The notes: generated by a model from the letters alone, not told the origin. Positions 35,418 through 51,975 are shown, numbered from the stretch's first letter. The stretch is 64,000 nt of DNA from Curvibacter sp. GWA2_63_95 (GCA_001795455.1 MGPB01000017.1:1-64000), one strand, 5' to 3'. Numbers and translations are program-made.

Positions 35418-36344
35418 ATGTCGCAAACACCCCTCCACCTACAAACCCCTCTCCTCGAATCCCGCGCCCTCAGCCTCGCCGCGCAGCGCACCGTCTGGCT
35501 CAAGATGGAAGCGCTGCAGCCCCCAGGAAGTTTCAAGATTCGCGGCATCGGCCACGCCTGCCAGATCCATGCGCAGCGCGGGGCCAAGCGGTTTGTGTCG
35601 TCGTCTGGTGGCAATGCGGGCATGGCGGTGGCGTATGCGGGGCGGGTGTTGAACATCCCTGTGACGGTGGTGGTGCCGCAGACCACCACGGCGCGGGCGC
35701 AAGAGCTGCTGCGGCTGGAAAACGCCGATGTGATCGTGCATGGCGCGTCGTGGCAAGAGGCGAATGAACTGGCGCTCTCCATGGTGGGGCCGGACGATGC
35801 GTTTTTGCATCCGTTTGACGACCCGCTGCTGTGGACCGGCCACGCCAGCATGGTGGACGAAGTGGCCCGCGCGGGCGTGGTGCCCGATGCAGTAGTGCTG
35901 TCGGTAGGTGGTGGTGGCCTGCTGTCGGGCGTGGCCGAGGGCATGGCGCGCAATGGCTGGGGTCAGGTGCCCATCATTGCCGTGGAAACAAATGGTGCCG
36001 CGTCGCTGCACGCGGCCATGCAGGCCGGGCACACGGTAGCGCTGGACGCCATCACCAGCATTGCCGGATCACTGGGCGCCAAGCGCGTATGCGAACAGGC
36101 TTTCCAGTGGACGCAAAAGCGCCCGGTACAAAGTGTGTTGGTGTCAGACGCGAGTGCGCTGGATGCGTGCGAGCGTTTCTTGGCCGACCACCGCGTGCTG
36201 GTGGAACCGGCTTGCGGTGCCAGCCTGGCGCTGGCCTATGAAGCCAACGCGGCGCTGGCGCCCTACCGCAACGTGTTGTTCATCGTGTGCGGCGGCGCCA
36301 CCGCCACGGTGGCGCAAATCCGCCAGTGGCGGCAAGCCGCTTAG
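35418..36344 (+). CDS. Serine/threonine dehydratase, SDS-like
   Basis: 308-residue fold type II PLP enzyme. The start LHLQTPLLESRALS and MEALQPPGSFKIRGIGHAC are very close to animal serine dehydratase; the PLP lysine is in SFKIRG, the substrate loop is SSSGGNAGMAVAYAG and the phosphate loop is VGGGGLLSGVAEG. It would deaminate serine and threonine to pyruvate and 2-oxobutanoate. No ACT regulatory domain, so it is probably a catabolic, non-feedback-controlled form. ATG at 35418 fits family length. Confidence 0.87.
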   Translation: MSQTPLHLQTPLLESRALSLAAQRTVWLKMEALQPPGSFKIRGIGHACQIHAQRGAKRFVSSSGGNAGMAVAYAGRVLNIPVTVVVPQTTTARAQELLRLENADVIVHGASWQEANELALSMVGPDDAFLHPFDDPLLWTGHASMVDEVARAGVVPDAVVLSVGGGGLLSGVAEGMARNGWGQVPIIAVETNGAASLHAAMQAGHTVALDAITSIAGSLGAKRVCEQAFQWTQKRPVQSVLVSDASALDACERFLADHRVLVEPACGASLALAYEANAALAPYRNVLFIVCGGATATVAQIRQWRQAA

Positions 36345-36357
36345 CGGGGCCAGAGGT

Positions 36358-36837
36358 TTAAGGGGCAGCGTTCTTCTTGGCAATTTCATTGCCAACGTAG
36401 CCGCCGCCCACTGCACCGGCGATGGTGGCCAGGGTCTTGCCATCGCCACTGCCAATCTGGCTGCCCAGCGCACCACCCACCAGAGCACCAATACCGATAC
36501 CAACCGCGCTGTTTTTCTCGGCCGGAGCCGCGGGCGCCGCAGCGGGTTGCGCAGGGACGCTGGAATTGCTTGCCACCTGGGTGGAGGATTTTTGCGTTGC
36601 TGGCTTTTGGCTTGCAGCCTTCTGCACGGGAGCTTTTGCCGCAGGGGCGGACACATCCGCTGGAGCACTGATGGCAACACCATCGGACGCTGCCTTGGCA
36701 TTGGAGTTGGGAAGAATGCCCGAAATGGCAGCGGCGCCCAGCAGGCTCACCAGCACCACGGAGCCTGCGGCAACCGCGATCAGCGGATGCAGACGCGACA
36801 CGCGAGTTTGATTGCTAGGGATGGGGTACGAGTTCAT
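36358..36837 (-). CDS. Glycine-zipper membrane protein
   Basis: 159 residues from the ATG at 36837, with GAAGGA seven bases upstream. One N-terminal membrane helix (LIAVAAGSVVLVSLLGAAAI), a long Ala/Lys/Pro/Ser-rich linker (residues about 50-110), then a glycine zipper (GIGIGALVGGALGSQIG, IAGAVGGGYVGNEIAKK). This Rick17kDa/OsmB-like 2TM motif occurs in outer-membrane or periplasmic stress proteins. Specific role unknown. Confidence 0.8.
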   Translation of the reverse strand: MNSYPIPSNQTRVSRLHPLIAVAAGSVVLVSLLGAAAISGILPNSNAKAASDGVAISAPADVSAPAAKAPVQKAASQKPATQKSSTQVASNSSVPAQPAAAPAAPAEKNSAVGIGIGALVGGALGSQIGSGDGKTLATIAGAVGGGYVGNEIAKKNAAP

Positions 36838-37014
36838 GGATTTTCCTTCTGTGGTGACTGAATAAACCACGCCGCCAGTGTGGCTGGCGCACGCGCTCGG
36901 AACCAGAGGAAAAAATCCCGACTTGGCGTAGGAATACGCCTACAAGCGCCACGCCGCTAGCTTGCCGACAGTTGGTCAGGCAATGTGCATCAGGCGCTGC
37001 GTGAAGAAATATTT

Positions 37015-37061
37015 GCTATTAAATTAGTAGCTGCTCGCGCATATTTCACAAGGGCTGGATG
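37015..37061 (+). repeat. Dispersed ~50-bp intergenic repeat, copy 6 (divergent right half)
   Basis: GCTATTAAATTAGTAGC, then TGCTCGCGCATATTTC, with a weaker right end (AAGGGCTGGAT). It lies between the end of the LysR gene and the start of the glycine-zipper gene, in a 262-base gap that also holds a GGCGTA/TACGCC hairpin near 36924. Confidence 0.8.
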
Positions 37062-37099
37062 CACTTTTATCTATAAAAGTCGCTGCCCCGCCTCCCCGT

Positions 37100-39059
<1,960 letters not shown>

Positions 39060-39084
39060 TCGTCCAGATCCTTACTCCATTGCC

Positions 39085-41824
<2,740 letters not shown>

Positions 41825-41831
41825 GCAAGCC

Positions 41832-42920
41832 ATGGCACGCGCACCAAAGGTCACATGGAACGCCATAACAACATGGCGTTGGCCGGTGCGCGCTCGCAAG
41901 CTGCTTGGCCGGATGCTTCCCGTGCTGCTGGCACTGCCCTTGAGCGAAGCCCGTGAGGTAACACCCGCGTCCTCCGCCGCAGCGGCCGTGCACGCGGCCG
42001 AGAAAGGGCGGGTCGTTTCCAGGTTCCCGCCTCTGCGCACGGCCGACAGTCTGGGCACCTTGCTGAACCACCCCGCCTTTCGCGGCTTTGCACCGCGCAT
42101 GTTGCCGTGGGATGGGCGCGCCTATGACACGGCCATGCCGCTGGCCGACATCGGGCAACTCTTGCCCTACCACAGCGAGGTGCGCCCGGCCGTTGTGGTG
42201 GACGCACTGAACCGGATGGTCGACGACACCCATGCGGGCCGCACCGTGTTCCATGACTTCCATACCGAAGCCGAGAAGCAGGCCCACCCGGCCTTGCGCC
42301 ACACCGGTCTTTTTTTCTTCCGCGGCAAGCCGGGTGCCCCCTTCGCGGTCATCGCGCCGGGTGGCGGGTTTGCCTACGTCGGTTCGGTGCATGAGGGCTT
42401 TCCTTACGCCCAAGCCATCAGCCAACAGGGGCTCAATGCCTTCGTGCTGAAGTACCGCGCGGGTGAAGGGGGACACGTGGCAACCGAAGATCTGGCGGCG
42501 GCGGTGTCTTACATCTTCCAGAACGCCAGCGCACTGCAAGTCAGCACAGTGGGTTATTCACTGTGGGGCAGTTCCGCTGGCGCGCGCATGGCAGCGGCCA
42601 TTGGTTCCCATGGCACGGCCGCCTTTGGCGGGCAGCCGCTGCCCAAGCCGTCGGCGGTGGTGATGGCGTACACCAGCCACGCGGATGTGGCCGCGTCCGA
42701 GCCGCCGACGTTTGTGGTGGTGGGCGAGCGCGATGGCATTGCACCGCCTGCCTCCATGGAAGCCCGCGTCAACGCGCTGCGACGCCTGGGAACCCCGGTG
42801 GAGTTCCACATTTACCCAGGGGTGGCACACGGATTTGGCACCGGCCAGGGCACCCGTGCCCAGGGCTGGATCGAACAGGCCACGCAATTCTGGCAACAAC
42901 AACTTCGGACAACACCATGA
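41832..42920 (+). CDS. Exported alpha/beta hydrolase (esterase/lipase-like)
   Basis: 362 residues with a basic start and hydrophobic leader (WPVRARKLLGRMLPVLLALPL). Oxyanion region FAVIAPGGGFAYVGSVHEGF, nucleophile elbow LWGSSAGARMAA, acid in VVGERDGIAPP and catalytic histidine in GVAHGFGTG. This matches the BD-FAE/acetyl-esterase type. Its TGA overlaps the ATG of the cytochrome P460 gene, so the two are translationally coupled. Confidence 0.85.
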   Translation: MARAPKVTWNAITTWRWPVRARKLLGRMLPVLLALPLSEAREVTPASSAAAAVHAAEKGRVVSRFPPLRTADSLGTLLNHPAFRGFAPRMLPWDGRAYDTAMPLADIGQLLPYHSEVRPAVVVDALNRMVDDTHAGRTVFHDFHTEAEKQAHPALRHTGLFFFRGKPGAPFAVIAPGGGFAYVGSVHEGFPYAQAISQQGLNAFVLKYRAGEGGHVATEDLAAAVSYIFQNASALQVSTVGYSLWGSSAGARMAAAIGSHGTAAFGGQPLPKPSAVVMAYTSHADVAASEPPTFVVVGERDGIAPPASMEARVNALRRLGTPVEFHIYPGVAHGFGTGQGTRAQGWIEQATQFWQQQLRTTP

Positions 42921-43414
42921 AGCAATTCACCCAAACATTCGTTCGCTGGGGCGCGCTGGCCACCGCAGGGATCACCCTGGCCGTGTGCATCGCAGGCCTG
43001 CAGGCGCATGCAGAGCCCAACCGTGTGACCTTCCCCAAGCTGGACGAACTGGTGCACTACACCACGGTGCGCCGCGGTGAGGTGACGGAGCACATCTCCA
43101 CCACGCGGGCCGCCATCGAGGCCATTCAAAAAGGCCTGCCGGTGCCCAACGGCACACATTTCGTGCTGGCGGACTACCGGGACGAGAAGATTTTTCGCTA
43201 CTTCGTGATGGAAAAAGGCGCGGGTTGGGGCAACGACTTTGAGGAGCGCCGCCGCACCGGTGATTGGCAGTACCAGTGGTTCAAGCCAGACCGGACCATC
43301 AATCTGCAGGAAAACACCGCACGCTGCATGGCCTGCCATGCGTCGCAGAAGGACAGTCAGTACCTGTACACCGCCAGACGCTTGTCCGAGTTCCGTGGCA
43401 AGCCGGTGGAATAA
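42917..43414 (+). CDS. Cytochrome P460 family protein
   Basis: 165 residues from the ATG at 42917. Signal peptide (GALATAGITLAVCIAGLQAHA) then a P460-type beta-sheet domain (FPKLDELVHYTTVRRG, GTHFVLADYRD, FEERRRTGDWQYQWF). The haem-c attachment motif CMACH is at residues about 137-141. Family members oxidise hydroxylamine or detoxify nitric oxide, or act as electron carriers. It is coupled to the upstream esterase gene and followed by a membrane protein that may accept its electrons. Confidence 0.85.
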   Translation: MKQFTQTFVRWGALATAGITLAVCIAGLQAHAEPNRVTFPKLDELVHYTTVRRGEVTEHISTTRAAIEAIQKGLPVPNGTHFVLADYRDEKIFRYFVMEKGAGWGNDFEERRRTGDWQYQWFKPDRTINLQENTARCMACHASQKDSQYLYTARRLSEFRGKPVE

Positions 43415-43439
43415 GCCCCAGACCGCCAGGAGCCCTGCC

Positions 43440-44120
43440 TTGAACCCTGTTTTTCTGCTGCGACTGGCGCTGGACGGCGTGGCCGCCGGTTTGCTGCTGT
43501 TTGCTTTTTCCTACTACTGGCAAGGTAATGCAGCGCATGAGGTGGCGGGCCTCAGCATGTTCATGCTGCTGATGGTGCATGGGGCATTCCATCGCCGCTG
43601 GTTTGCCGGTCTGGCCAAAGCGCCTCGTGCACGGCGCGGCAAGTTCAACATCGCCCTCACCTTGCTGCTGCTCACGGGCATGCTGGTGCTGCTGGCAACG
43701 AGCCTGGTGATTTCCGAGACCGTGTTTGCCGGGCTGCGCTGGGACGACGATTTCACGGCGCGGCGGTTGCATGCCGGTGGCGCCTACTGGCTGTTGCTGG
43801 TGGTCGCCATTCATCTGGGACTGCGCTGGCCCTTGCTGATGGCCACGGCCAGCCGGCTGTTCGGCATCACCCAACCCAACCGGGCACGGACGGCAGTGCT
43901 GCGCAGCATTACGCTCGGCATTGCAGTGCAAGGTCTGATCAGCGCGCAGGCCCTGAATCTGCGCGACAAGCTGCTGTTTCAAATGTCCCTGGACTGGTGG
44001 GACTTCGGCGCCTCGGTGGCCGGATTTTTCGGACACTGCCTGGCCGTTGCGGGCCTGTGCATTGCCGTCACCCACTACGCCATGCGCGGGCTGCGTCACG
44101 GCCAGCGCATGGCTGCGTGA
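43440..44120 (+). CDS. DUF4405-like membrane protein, possible haem-b carrier
   Basis: 226 residues from a TTG at 43440, with AGGAG eight bases upstream and no nearby ATG. About six membrane segments. Histidines lie inside or at the edges of helices (LMVHGAFHRRWF, RRLHAGGAYWLLLVVAIHLG, FFGHCLAVAGLCIAVTHYAM), a pattern like the b-type cytochromes of formate-dehydrogenase gamma or DUF4405. A role in passing electrons to or from the upstream cytochrome P460 is inferred from position only. Confidence 0.65.
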   Translation: MNPVFLLRLALDGVAAGLLLFAFSYYWQGNAAHEVAGLSMFMLLMVHGAFHRRWFAGLAKAPRARRGKFNIALTLLLLTGMLVLLATSLVISETVFAGLRWDDDFTARRLHAGGAYWLLLVVAIHLGLRWPLLMATASRLFGITQPNRARTAVLRSITLGIAVQGLISAQALNLRDKLLFQMSLDWWDFGASVAGFFGHCLAVAGLCIAVTHYAMRGLRHGQRMAA

Positions 44121-44150
44121 TCGGGGCAGCTGCGGCAGCGCGCGCGGATT

Positions 44151-44199
44151 GCTACAAAATCAGTAGCTGCTAGCGCATATTCCATGCGGTATAGAGGCC
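44151..44199 (+). repeat. Dispersed ~50-bp intergenic repeat, copy 7
   Basis: GCTAC-AAAATCA-GTAGC makes a perfect 5-bp hairpin, then TGCTAGCGCATATTCC, ATGCGGTATAGAGGCC and AATTTGACC. It lies between the convergent DUF4405 and DUF427 genes. Confidence 0.88.
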
Positions 44200-44219
44200 A
44201 ATTTGACCAATAAATCAGC

Positions 44220-44501
44220 CTAGGCCGTGACCTGCACGCCCTTCCAGAACGCCACCCGGTCGCGCACCATTTCCGCTTCGGGTTTGGGGTCGGCGTAGTA
44301 CCAGACGGCGTCGATGTTCATCTCGCCATTCACCAACAGCGAGTAGTAGCTGGCCTGGCCTTTCCAGGCGCAGCTGGTCTTGTGGTTGCTGAACTGCACG
44401 TAGTCGCGGTTCAGGGCGCTGGCGGGAAAGTAGTGGTTGCCTTCCACCAGCACGGTGTCATTACTTTCGGCTATTACGGTGCCGTTCCAAATTGCTTTCA
44501 T
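44220..44501 (-). CDS. DUF427 domain protein
   Basis: 93 residues, a single DUF427 domain. Recognisable by KAIWNGTVIAES at the start, VEGNHYFPASALN, KTSCAWKGQASYYSL and the end FWKGVQV. Family function is unknown. Intact and of normal length. Divergent from the ABC-transporter binding-protein gene; the shared gap is 117 bases. Confidence 0.88.
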   Translation of the reverse strand: MKAIWNGTVIAESNDTVLVEGNHYFPASALNRDYVQFSNHKTSCAWKGQASYYSLLVNGEMNIDAVWYYADPKPEAEMVRDRVAFWKGVQVTA

Positions 44502-44618
44502 TGCAGGCTCCGGGCTCGCATTCAGGGGCTCCCATTGCACCACAGCACCGGCCATCCGGAGGGTTACCCGGGCTATTCGCTTTCGCTTATCCTGTGCCCT
44601 CATTTGAAAGGACCCGCC

Positions 44619-45548
44619 ATGCGTACATCCTCGCTTTTTGCCCGCCGCCACCTGCTGGTGCTGGCAGCCGGCCTGCTGACTAGCTGGGCCGCCCAGGCCC
44701 AAAGCCCAGTGCGCGTGGGCTCCAAGATCGACACCGAAGGCAAACTCCTGGGCAACATCGTGGTGCTGGCACTGGAGGCCCATGGCATCAAGACCGAGAA
44801 CAAGGTGGCACTGGGCAATACCAAAGTAGTGCGCACCGCCCTGCTGGCCGGCGAGATTGATATTTACCCCGAATACACCGGCAACGGCGCCTTCATGCTG
44901 GGCGACGAGAGCAACCCGGCATGGAAGAACCTGCGCGCTGGCTACGAGCTGGCCAAGAAAATGGACCTGGGGAAGAACAAAATCGTCTGGCTGGAGCCGG
45001 CCAATGCCAACAACACCTGGGCGATTGCCGTGCGCCGCGACGTGGCCACGGCCAACAAGCTGCGTACGCTGGACGACATGGGCCGCTACATCGCCAAGGG
45101 CGGCACCTTCAAGCTGGCGGCCTCGGCCGAATTCATGGAGCGGGCCGATGCCATGCCAGCCTTCCAGGCGGCGTATGGCTTCAAGCTGCGCGCCGACCAG
45201 TCGCTGGTGCTGGCCGGTGGCGACACCGCAGCCACCATCAAGGCCGCGGCCGAAAAGACATCGGGCGTGAACGCCGCCATGGCCTACGGCACCGACGGCC
45301 CGGTAGCCGCGTTGGGCCTGGTGGTGATGGACGACCCCAAGGGCGTGCAACCCGTGTACGCACCCGCGCCCCTGGTGCGTGAAGAAGTGCTCAAGAAATA
45401 CCCCGCCATTGCCACGGTGCTGGCGCCCATCTTCAAGGCGCTGGACGGCCCCACGCTGCAAATGCTGAACGCACGCATCCAGCTCGAAGGCCAGGACCCA
45501 CGCAAGGTAGCCACCGCCTTCTTGCAGAGCAAGGGCTTCCTGAAATAG
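44619..45548 (+). CDS. Osmoprotectant ABC transporter binding protein (OsmF/YehZ-like)
   Basis: 309 residues from the ATG at 44619 with AAAGGA seven bases upstream. Signal peptide (RRHLLVLAAGLLTSWAAQA) then an OpuAC-type fold: VRVGSKIDTEGKLLGNIVV, LAGEIDIYPEYTGNGAFM. The IYPEYTG motif and late LVVMDDPKGVQPVYAPAPL are typical of glycine-betaine/choline or OsmF-type binders. First gene of a four-gene operon. Ligand not certain. Confidence 0.9.
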   Translation: MRTSSLFARRHLLVLAAGLLTSWAAQAQSPVRVGSKIDTEGKLLGNIVVLALEAHGIKTENKVALGNTKVVRTALLAGEIDIYPEYTGNGAFMLGDESNPAWKNLRAGYELAKKMDLGKNKIVWLEPANANNTWAIAVRRDVATANKLRTLDDMGRYIAKGGTFKLAASAEFMERADAMPAFQAAYGFKLRADQSLVLAGGDTAATIKAAAEKTSGVNAAMAYGTDGPVAALGLVVMDDPKGVQPVYAPAPLVREEVLKKYPAIATVLAPIFKALDGPTLQMLNARIQLEGQDPRKVATAFLQSKGFLK

Positions 45549-45556
45549 CCGCCGCC

Positions 45557-46723
45557 GTGGCGGACACGCCCTCCCGGCGCAGCAACCCGGTGCTGGCACT
45601 GTGTGTGGCACTGGCACTGGCTGCCGCCTGGGCCCTGCCCTTTGTGCGCGTGGCGCCCAACCGCCTGCTCTCGGGCGAACCCGTGTTTGTGATGGACCTG
45701 CTGCAGGGCCTCGGGGCTTGCTTGGTCGCCGCGCTGCTGCTGGCGCTGGCCATGGCGGCAGTGCAGGCCCAGCGCCGCGCCACGCACGGGCTGGTGCTGG
45801 CCGCCATGGCGGCCGCGCTGGCCGGGCTGTGGCTGCTGGCCGGTGCACATGCCCAGCACGTGGCGCACACCGAATCTTCTTTGCACCGCACGGCACTGGG
45901 TGCTGGCTTCTGGACGCTGGCGGGCCTGGCCTGGCTAGTGGCGCTGGACGCCGTGGCCCGGTTGCGGTTGGGCACGCTGGCGCGGCTGGCGGTGCTTACC
46001 GCCGCCGCCCTGCCCTTGCTGGCCGTACTGGGCATGGGGCAAGACTTGTCCATTGCCCAGGAGTACACCAACCGCAGCGATGTGTTTGGCGCCGCCGTGC
46101 TGCGCCACCTGCAGATCGTGCTGCTGTCCATCGTGCCCGCGGTGGCCATGGGTGTGCCGCTGGCCTGGGCCATGGTGCGCGCGCCACGGCTGCGCCAGGC
46201 GCTGTTTCCCGTGCTCAATGTGATCCAGACGATTCCCTCCATCGCACTGTTTGGCCTGCTGATGGCGCCGCTGGCCTGGGCCGCCGCGCAGGCACCGGTG
46301 CTGGGGCAGATGGGCATCAGCGGTGTGGGCCTGGCGCCCGCGGTGCTGGCACTGCTGCTGTATGCGCTCTTGCCCATCGTGCGCTCCACGCTGGCCGGGC
46401 TGGAGCAGGTGCCCGTGGCAGTCACCACGTCGGCGCGTGCCATGGGCATGGCGCCCTGGCAGGTGCTGTGGCAGGTGGAGCTGCCGCTGGCGCTGCCGGT
46501 GCTGCTGGTGGGCCTGCGCACGGCGGTGGTGCAGACCACGGGCCTGGCCGCGGTGACTGCGCTGGTGGGTGCCGGGGGCTTGGGGCACATCATGTTTGAC
46601 GGCCTGTTCAGCGCGGCCAATGAGCTGGTGATGCTGGGCGTGCTGCCCATTGTGCTGCTGGCCGTACTGGCCGATGCCCTGTTCAAGGCGCTGGCCGCGC
46701 TGCTGGAAACCCCCACCGCATGA
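45557..46723 (+). CDS. Osmoprotectant ABC transporter permease (YehY/OsmY-like)
   Basis: 388 residues from a GTG at 45557, nine bases after the binding-protein stop. The long N-terminal region with several extra membrane helices is followed by the usual permease core: RHLQIVLLSIVPAVAMGVPL, VIQTIPSIALFGLL and VTTSARAMGMAPWQVLWQVE, LPLALPVLLVGLRT. The extra helices are a feature of the YehY branch. The ATG of the ATPase gene overlaps its stop. Confidence 0.88.
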   Translation: MADTPSRRSNPVLALCVALALAAAWALPFVRVAPNRLLSGEPVFVMDLLQGLGACLVAALLLALAMAAVQAQRRATHGLVLAAMAAALAGLWLLAGAHAQHVAHTESSLHRTALGAGFWTLAGLAWLVALDAVARLRLGTLARLAVLTAAALPLLAVLGMGQDLSIAQEYTNRSDVFGAAVLRHLQIVLLSIVPAVAMGVPLAWAMVRAPRLRQALFPVLNVIQTIPSIALFGLLMAPLAWAAAQAPVLGQMGISGVGLAPAVLALLLYALLPIVRSTLAGLEQVPVAVTTSARAMGMAPWQVLWQVELPLALPVLLVGLRTAVVQTTGLAAVTALVGAGGLGHIMFDGLFSAANELVMLGVLPIVLLAVLADALFKALAALLETPTA

Positions 46724-47661
46724 TCACCTTCGACCACACCAGCAAGTCGTATGACGGGACGACTGCCATCACCGACCTGGACCTGACCATTGCCCGCGGC
46801 GAGCTGTTGGTGCTGATTGGCCCCTCGGGCTCGGGCAAGTCCACCGCGCTCAAGATGATCAACCGCATGGTGGACCACGACGGCGGCCGCATTCTGCTGG
46901 ACGGACAAGAGATCTACAGCTTCAACGTGCGCGACCTGCGCCGGCGCATGGGCTATGCCATCCAGTCGGTGGGCCTGTTCCCGCACTGGACCGTGGCGCG
47001 CAACATTGCCACCGTGCCGCAGCTGCTGGGCTGGAGCCAAGAGCGCATCGAAGCGCGTGTGACCGAGCTGCTGACCCTGTTTGCGATGGAGCCCGCGCAG
47101 TACCGCGACCGCTACCCGCACCAGCTGTCGGGCGGGCAGCAACAGCGTGTGGGCGTGGCGCGCGCACTGGCAGCCGACCCCGATGTGCTGCTGATGGACG
47201 AACCCTTTGGCGCGCTGGACCCGGTGACACGCGCTGCGCTGCAGCTCGAACTGAAACGCGTGCACCAGGCGTCTGGCAAAACCATTGTGCTGGTCACGCA
47301 CGACATCGACGAAGCCCTGCTGCTGGCCACACGCATGGTGCTGCTGCGCCAGGGCCGCATCGAACAGGTGGGCACACCGCTGGAACTGCTGGCCACGCCA
47401 GCCAACGACTTTGTGGCGGATTTTTTGGGCCGTGCGGACCGCGGGCTCAAGCTGCTCTCGCTGCGGCCCGTTGCACCGCTGGTGCAGCCACTCAACGGGC
47501 CCGTGCCCACCGTGCAGATTGCCGATACCGCCACCGTGCGCGAAGCCCTCTCGCAGATGGCGGCGCATGCGGTGTCGGCGCTGCGGGTGGTGAATGCTGC
47601 GGGCGAGCCACTGGGCCAGGTGCGCGCGGCCGATCTGCTGGAAGCGCAGGCCCGTGGCTAA
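46720..47661 (+). CDS. Osmoprotectant ABC transporter ATP-binding protein
   Basis: 313 residues. Walker [10 protein letters not shown], signature [15 protein letters not shown], Walker [15 protein letters not shown]-loop [12 protein letters not shown]. The Q-loop [13 protein letters not shown] is typical of betaine transporters. A single CBS-like module at the C-terminus ([19 protein letters not shown]) may sense ionic strength as in OpuA-type systems. Overlaps the start of the second permease by eight bases. Confidence 0.93.
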   Translation: MITFDHTSKSYDGTTAITDLDLTIARGELLVLIGPSGSGKSTALKMINRMVDHDGGRILLDGQEIYSFNVRDLRRRMGYAIQSVGLFPHWTVARNIATVPQLLGWSQERIEARVTELLTLFAMEPAQYRDRYPHQLSGGQQQRVGVARALAADPDVLLMDEPFGALDPVTRAALQLELKRVHQASGKTIVLVTHDIDEALLLATRMVLLRQGRIEQVGTPLELLATPANDFVADFLGRADRGLKLLSLRPVAPLVQPLNGPVPTVQIADTATVREALSQMAAHAVSALRVVNAAGEPLGQVRAADLLEAQARG

Positions 47662-48418
47662 GGACGTGGTGAACGCCCCGCACCCGGCCCGCGCCTGGTG
47701 GGCCGACCGCCTGCTGTGGACAGTGGCCCTGCTGCTGGCGCTGGCCTATGGCCTGCCGCACAGCGCGCCGCTGTTTGCCGCGCTGTTCCCCGCCCTGCCG
47801 CGTCCGGTCTACCTGCAAGAGCCACTGGCTGCGCTGCTGTGGCAGCACCTGGGTCTGGTGTTGTTGTCCAGCGCGGTGTCGGTGCTGCTGGGCACGGCGG
47901 CCGGGCTGGCCGCCACGCGCCCGGCAGGCCGCGCCTTCCGCCCGCTGCTGGAAACCATCGCCGCCCTGGGGCAAACCTTTCCGCCCGTGGCCGTGCTGGC
48001 CGTGGCAGTGCCCGTGGTCGGTTTTGGGGAACTGCCGGCGCTCTTGGCGCTGTCACTGTTTGGCCTGCTGCCGGTGCTGCAGGCCACGCTGGCGGGGGTG
48101 GAGTCGGTGCCGCAGCCGGTGCAAGAGTCTGCCCGCGCCATGGGCCTCTCGCCCTGGCAACAGCTGTGGCAAGTGCAAGTGCCGTTGGCCTTGCCGCTGT
48201 GGGTGGCCGGCGTGCGCACCTCCGTCATCATCAACATCGGCACCGCCGCCATCGCCTCCACCGTAGGTGCCAAGACGCTGGGCTCGCCCATCATCGTGGG
48301 CCTGAGTGGCTTCAATACCGCCTATGTGCTGCAAGGCGCGGTGCTGGTCGGCCTGCTGGCCGTGGCCGCCGACATGGCGTTTGAGCGGCTGGCGCGGCAG
48401 GTGCAGTGGCAGCACTGA
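47654..48418 (+). CDS. Osmoprotectant ABC transporter permease (OsmW/YehW-like)
   Basis: 254 residues from a GTG at 47654; GTG at 47666 or 47669 is also possible. Five to six membrane helices with [37 protein letters not shown] and the coupling loop [38 protein letters not shown] is highly characteristic of the betaine/choline permease family. Completes the four-gene operon. Confidence 0.9.
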   Translation: MAKDVVNAPHPARAWWADRLLWTVALLLALAYGLPHSAPLFAALFPALPRPVYLQEPLAALLWQHLGLVLLSSAVSVLLGTAAGLAATRPAGRAFRPLLETIAALGQTFPPVAVLAVAVPVVGFGELPALLALSLFGLLPVLQATLAGVESVPQPVQESARAMGLSPWQQLWQVQVPLALPLWVAGVRTSVIINIGTAAIASTVGAKTLGSPIIVGLSGFNTAYVLQGAVLVGLLAVAADMAFERLARQVQWQH

Positions 48419-48431
48419 GCGGCCGAAATAC

Positions 48432-48480
48432 GCTATACATTTAATAGCTGCTTGCGCAATATCCACGGGGACTAGAGGCC
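48432..48480 (+). repeat. Dispersed ~50-bp intergenic repeat, copy 8
   Basis: GCTAT-ACATTTA-ATAGC makes a perfect hairpin, then TGCTTGCGCAATATCC, ACGGGGACTAGAGGCC and AATTTGG. It follows the permease stop by 13 bases. Confidence 0.88.
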
Positions 48481-48602
48481 AATTTGGCGCTTAAAAAGCG
48501 TGGGAGCAGCCGTTCCGCACGCGATCCACCGTTGTTTGCGCCGGGTCAAGGCGCCCCCGCGCCGTGCTGCCTACAGTCAAGCTTTCAGCCACGGAGCCCG
48601 GC

Positions 48603-48962
48603 ATGAGCAGCTTTGACCACAGCACCCTGATCAAGAACATCAACGACAACCTCAGCCCTTTGCGCAAGGCGCAGCCGGACGCCCTGCAAGGCTTCGGCCA
48701 GTTGGCCAAAGCGGCCATGGCCGAAGGCACTGTGAGCGCCAAACACAAGGAGCTGATTGCGCTGGCCATTGGCATCACCCAGCATTGCTCGGGGTGTATC
48801 GGTTTTCACATCAAGGCGCTGCACAAACTGGGCTGCACCCGCACCGAGCTGGACGAAATGCTGGCGGTGTGTGTGTACATGGGCGGCGGCCCCGCCTTGA
48901 TGTACGCCGCCGAGGCCGGTGCTGCCTGGGACAGCATGGCACCTGCGCCCGTAGCGGCCTGA
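48603..48962 (+). CDS. Carboxymuconolactone decarboxylase family protein, AhpD-like
   Basis: 119 residues from the ATG at 48603, which has GGAG seven bases upstream. The redox motif HCSGCIGFH (CxxC plus histidine) and the ELIALAIGITQ helix are the AhpD/CMD core. Such proteins are thiol peroxidase-like antioxidants. Stands alone, with its own promoter presumably in the 100 bases upstream. Confidence 0.88.
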   Translation: MSSFDHSTLIKNINDNLSPLRKAQPDALQGFGQLAKAAMAEGTVSAKHKELIALAIGITQHCSGCIGFHIKALHKLGCTRTELDEMLAVCVYMGGGPALMYAAEAGAAWDSMAPAPVAA

Positions 48963-49035
48963 AGCACGGTTTGATGCAGGTCAGAACTTGCATCTGCCAC
49001 ACGCCTACGATGGCTTTGACACTTAGGAGAAAACC

Positions 49036-49164
49036 ATGAAACTGATGACCGACCTGTTTTCCACCGACTACGGCCTAATGAGTGTGGCGGTGCTGGCCTT
49101 CATTGTGGTGATGGCCATTTGGTTTGGCGCCTTCTTCCGGCGCAAGATGAACGAAAACGCCTGA
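49036..49164 (+). CDS. DUF3149 small membrane protein
   Basis: A 42-residue protein too short for most ORF callers. AGGAGAAAACC precedes the ATG. The pattern is a short amphipathic start (KLMTDLFSTDYGLMS), one membrane helix (VAVLAFIVVMAIWFGAFF) and a basic end (RRKMNENA), which fits the DUF3149 family. Function unknown. Confidence 0.75.
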   Translation: MKLMTDLFSTDYGLMSVAVLAFIVVMAIWFGAFFRRKMNENA

Positions 49165-49181
49165 AAGCCCACGCCCAACAA

Positions 49182-49209
49182 CAAAACGCACCGTCACCGG
49201 TGCGTTTTG
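49182..49209. terminator. Bidirectional terminator between DUF3149 gene and clpB
   Basis: CAAAACGCACC (49182-49192) and GGTGCGTTTTG (49199-49209) form an 11-bp perfect stem with A and T runs on opposite ends, so it can stop transcription from both convergent genes. Confidence 0.85.
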
Positions 49210-49231
49210 CATTGGGGGGCTCCGGCTGGCT

Positions 49232-51829
<2,598 letters not shown>

Positions 51830-51975
51830 TGCTGCTCCCGCGACGGTTTATGGAATGACAACCAGCTTGGGGCCATGGTGCCCCATTTCAAGGCCAGCGC
51901 CCGTGCGCCAGCGGACATTGGCAGGCGGTTTGATCCACATCAAACCGCCCTGCCCCTCGCGCCGGTGTCCGCCAC

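Noticed and set aside
45433-47568. A 711-residue open frame on the minus strand across the osmoprotectant transporter
   Set aside because: It is low-complexity Ala/Ser/Arg-rich sequence antisense to three recognisable ABC genes, and crosses their boundaries.
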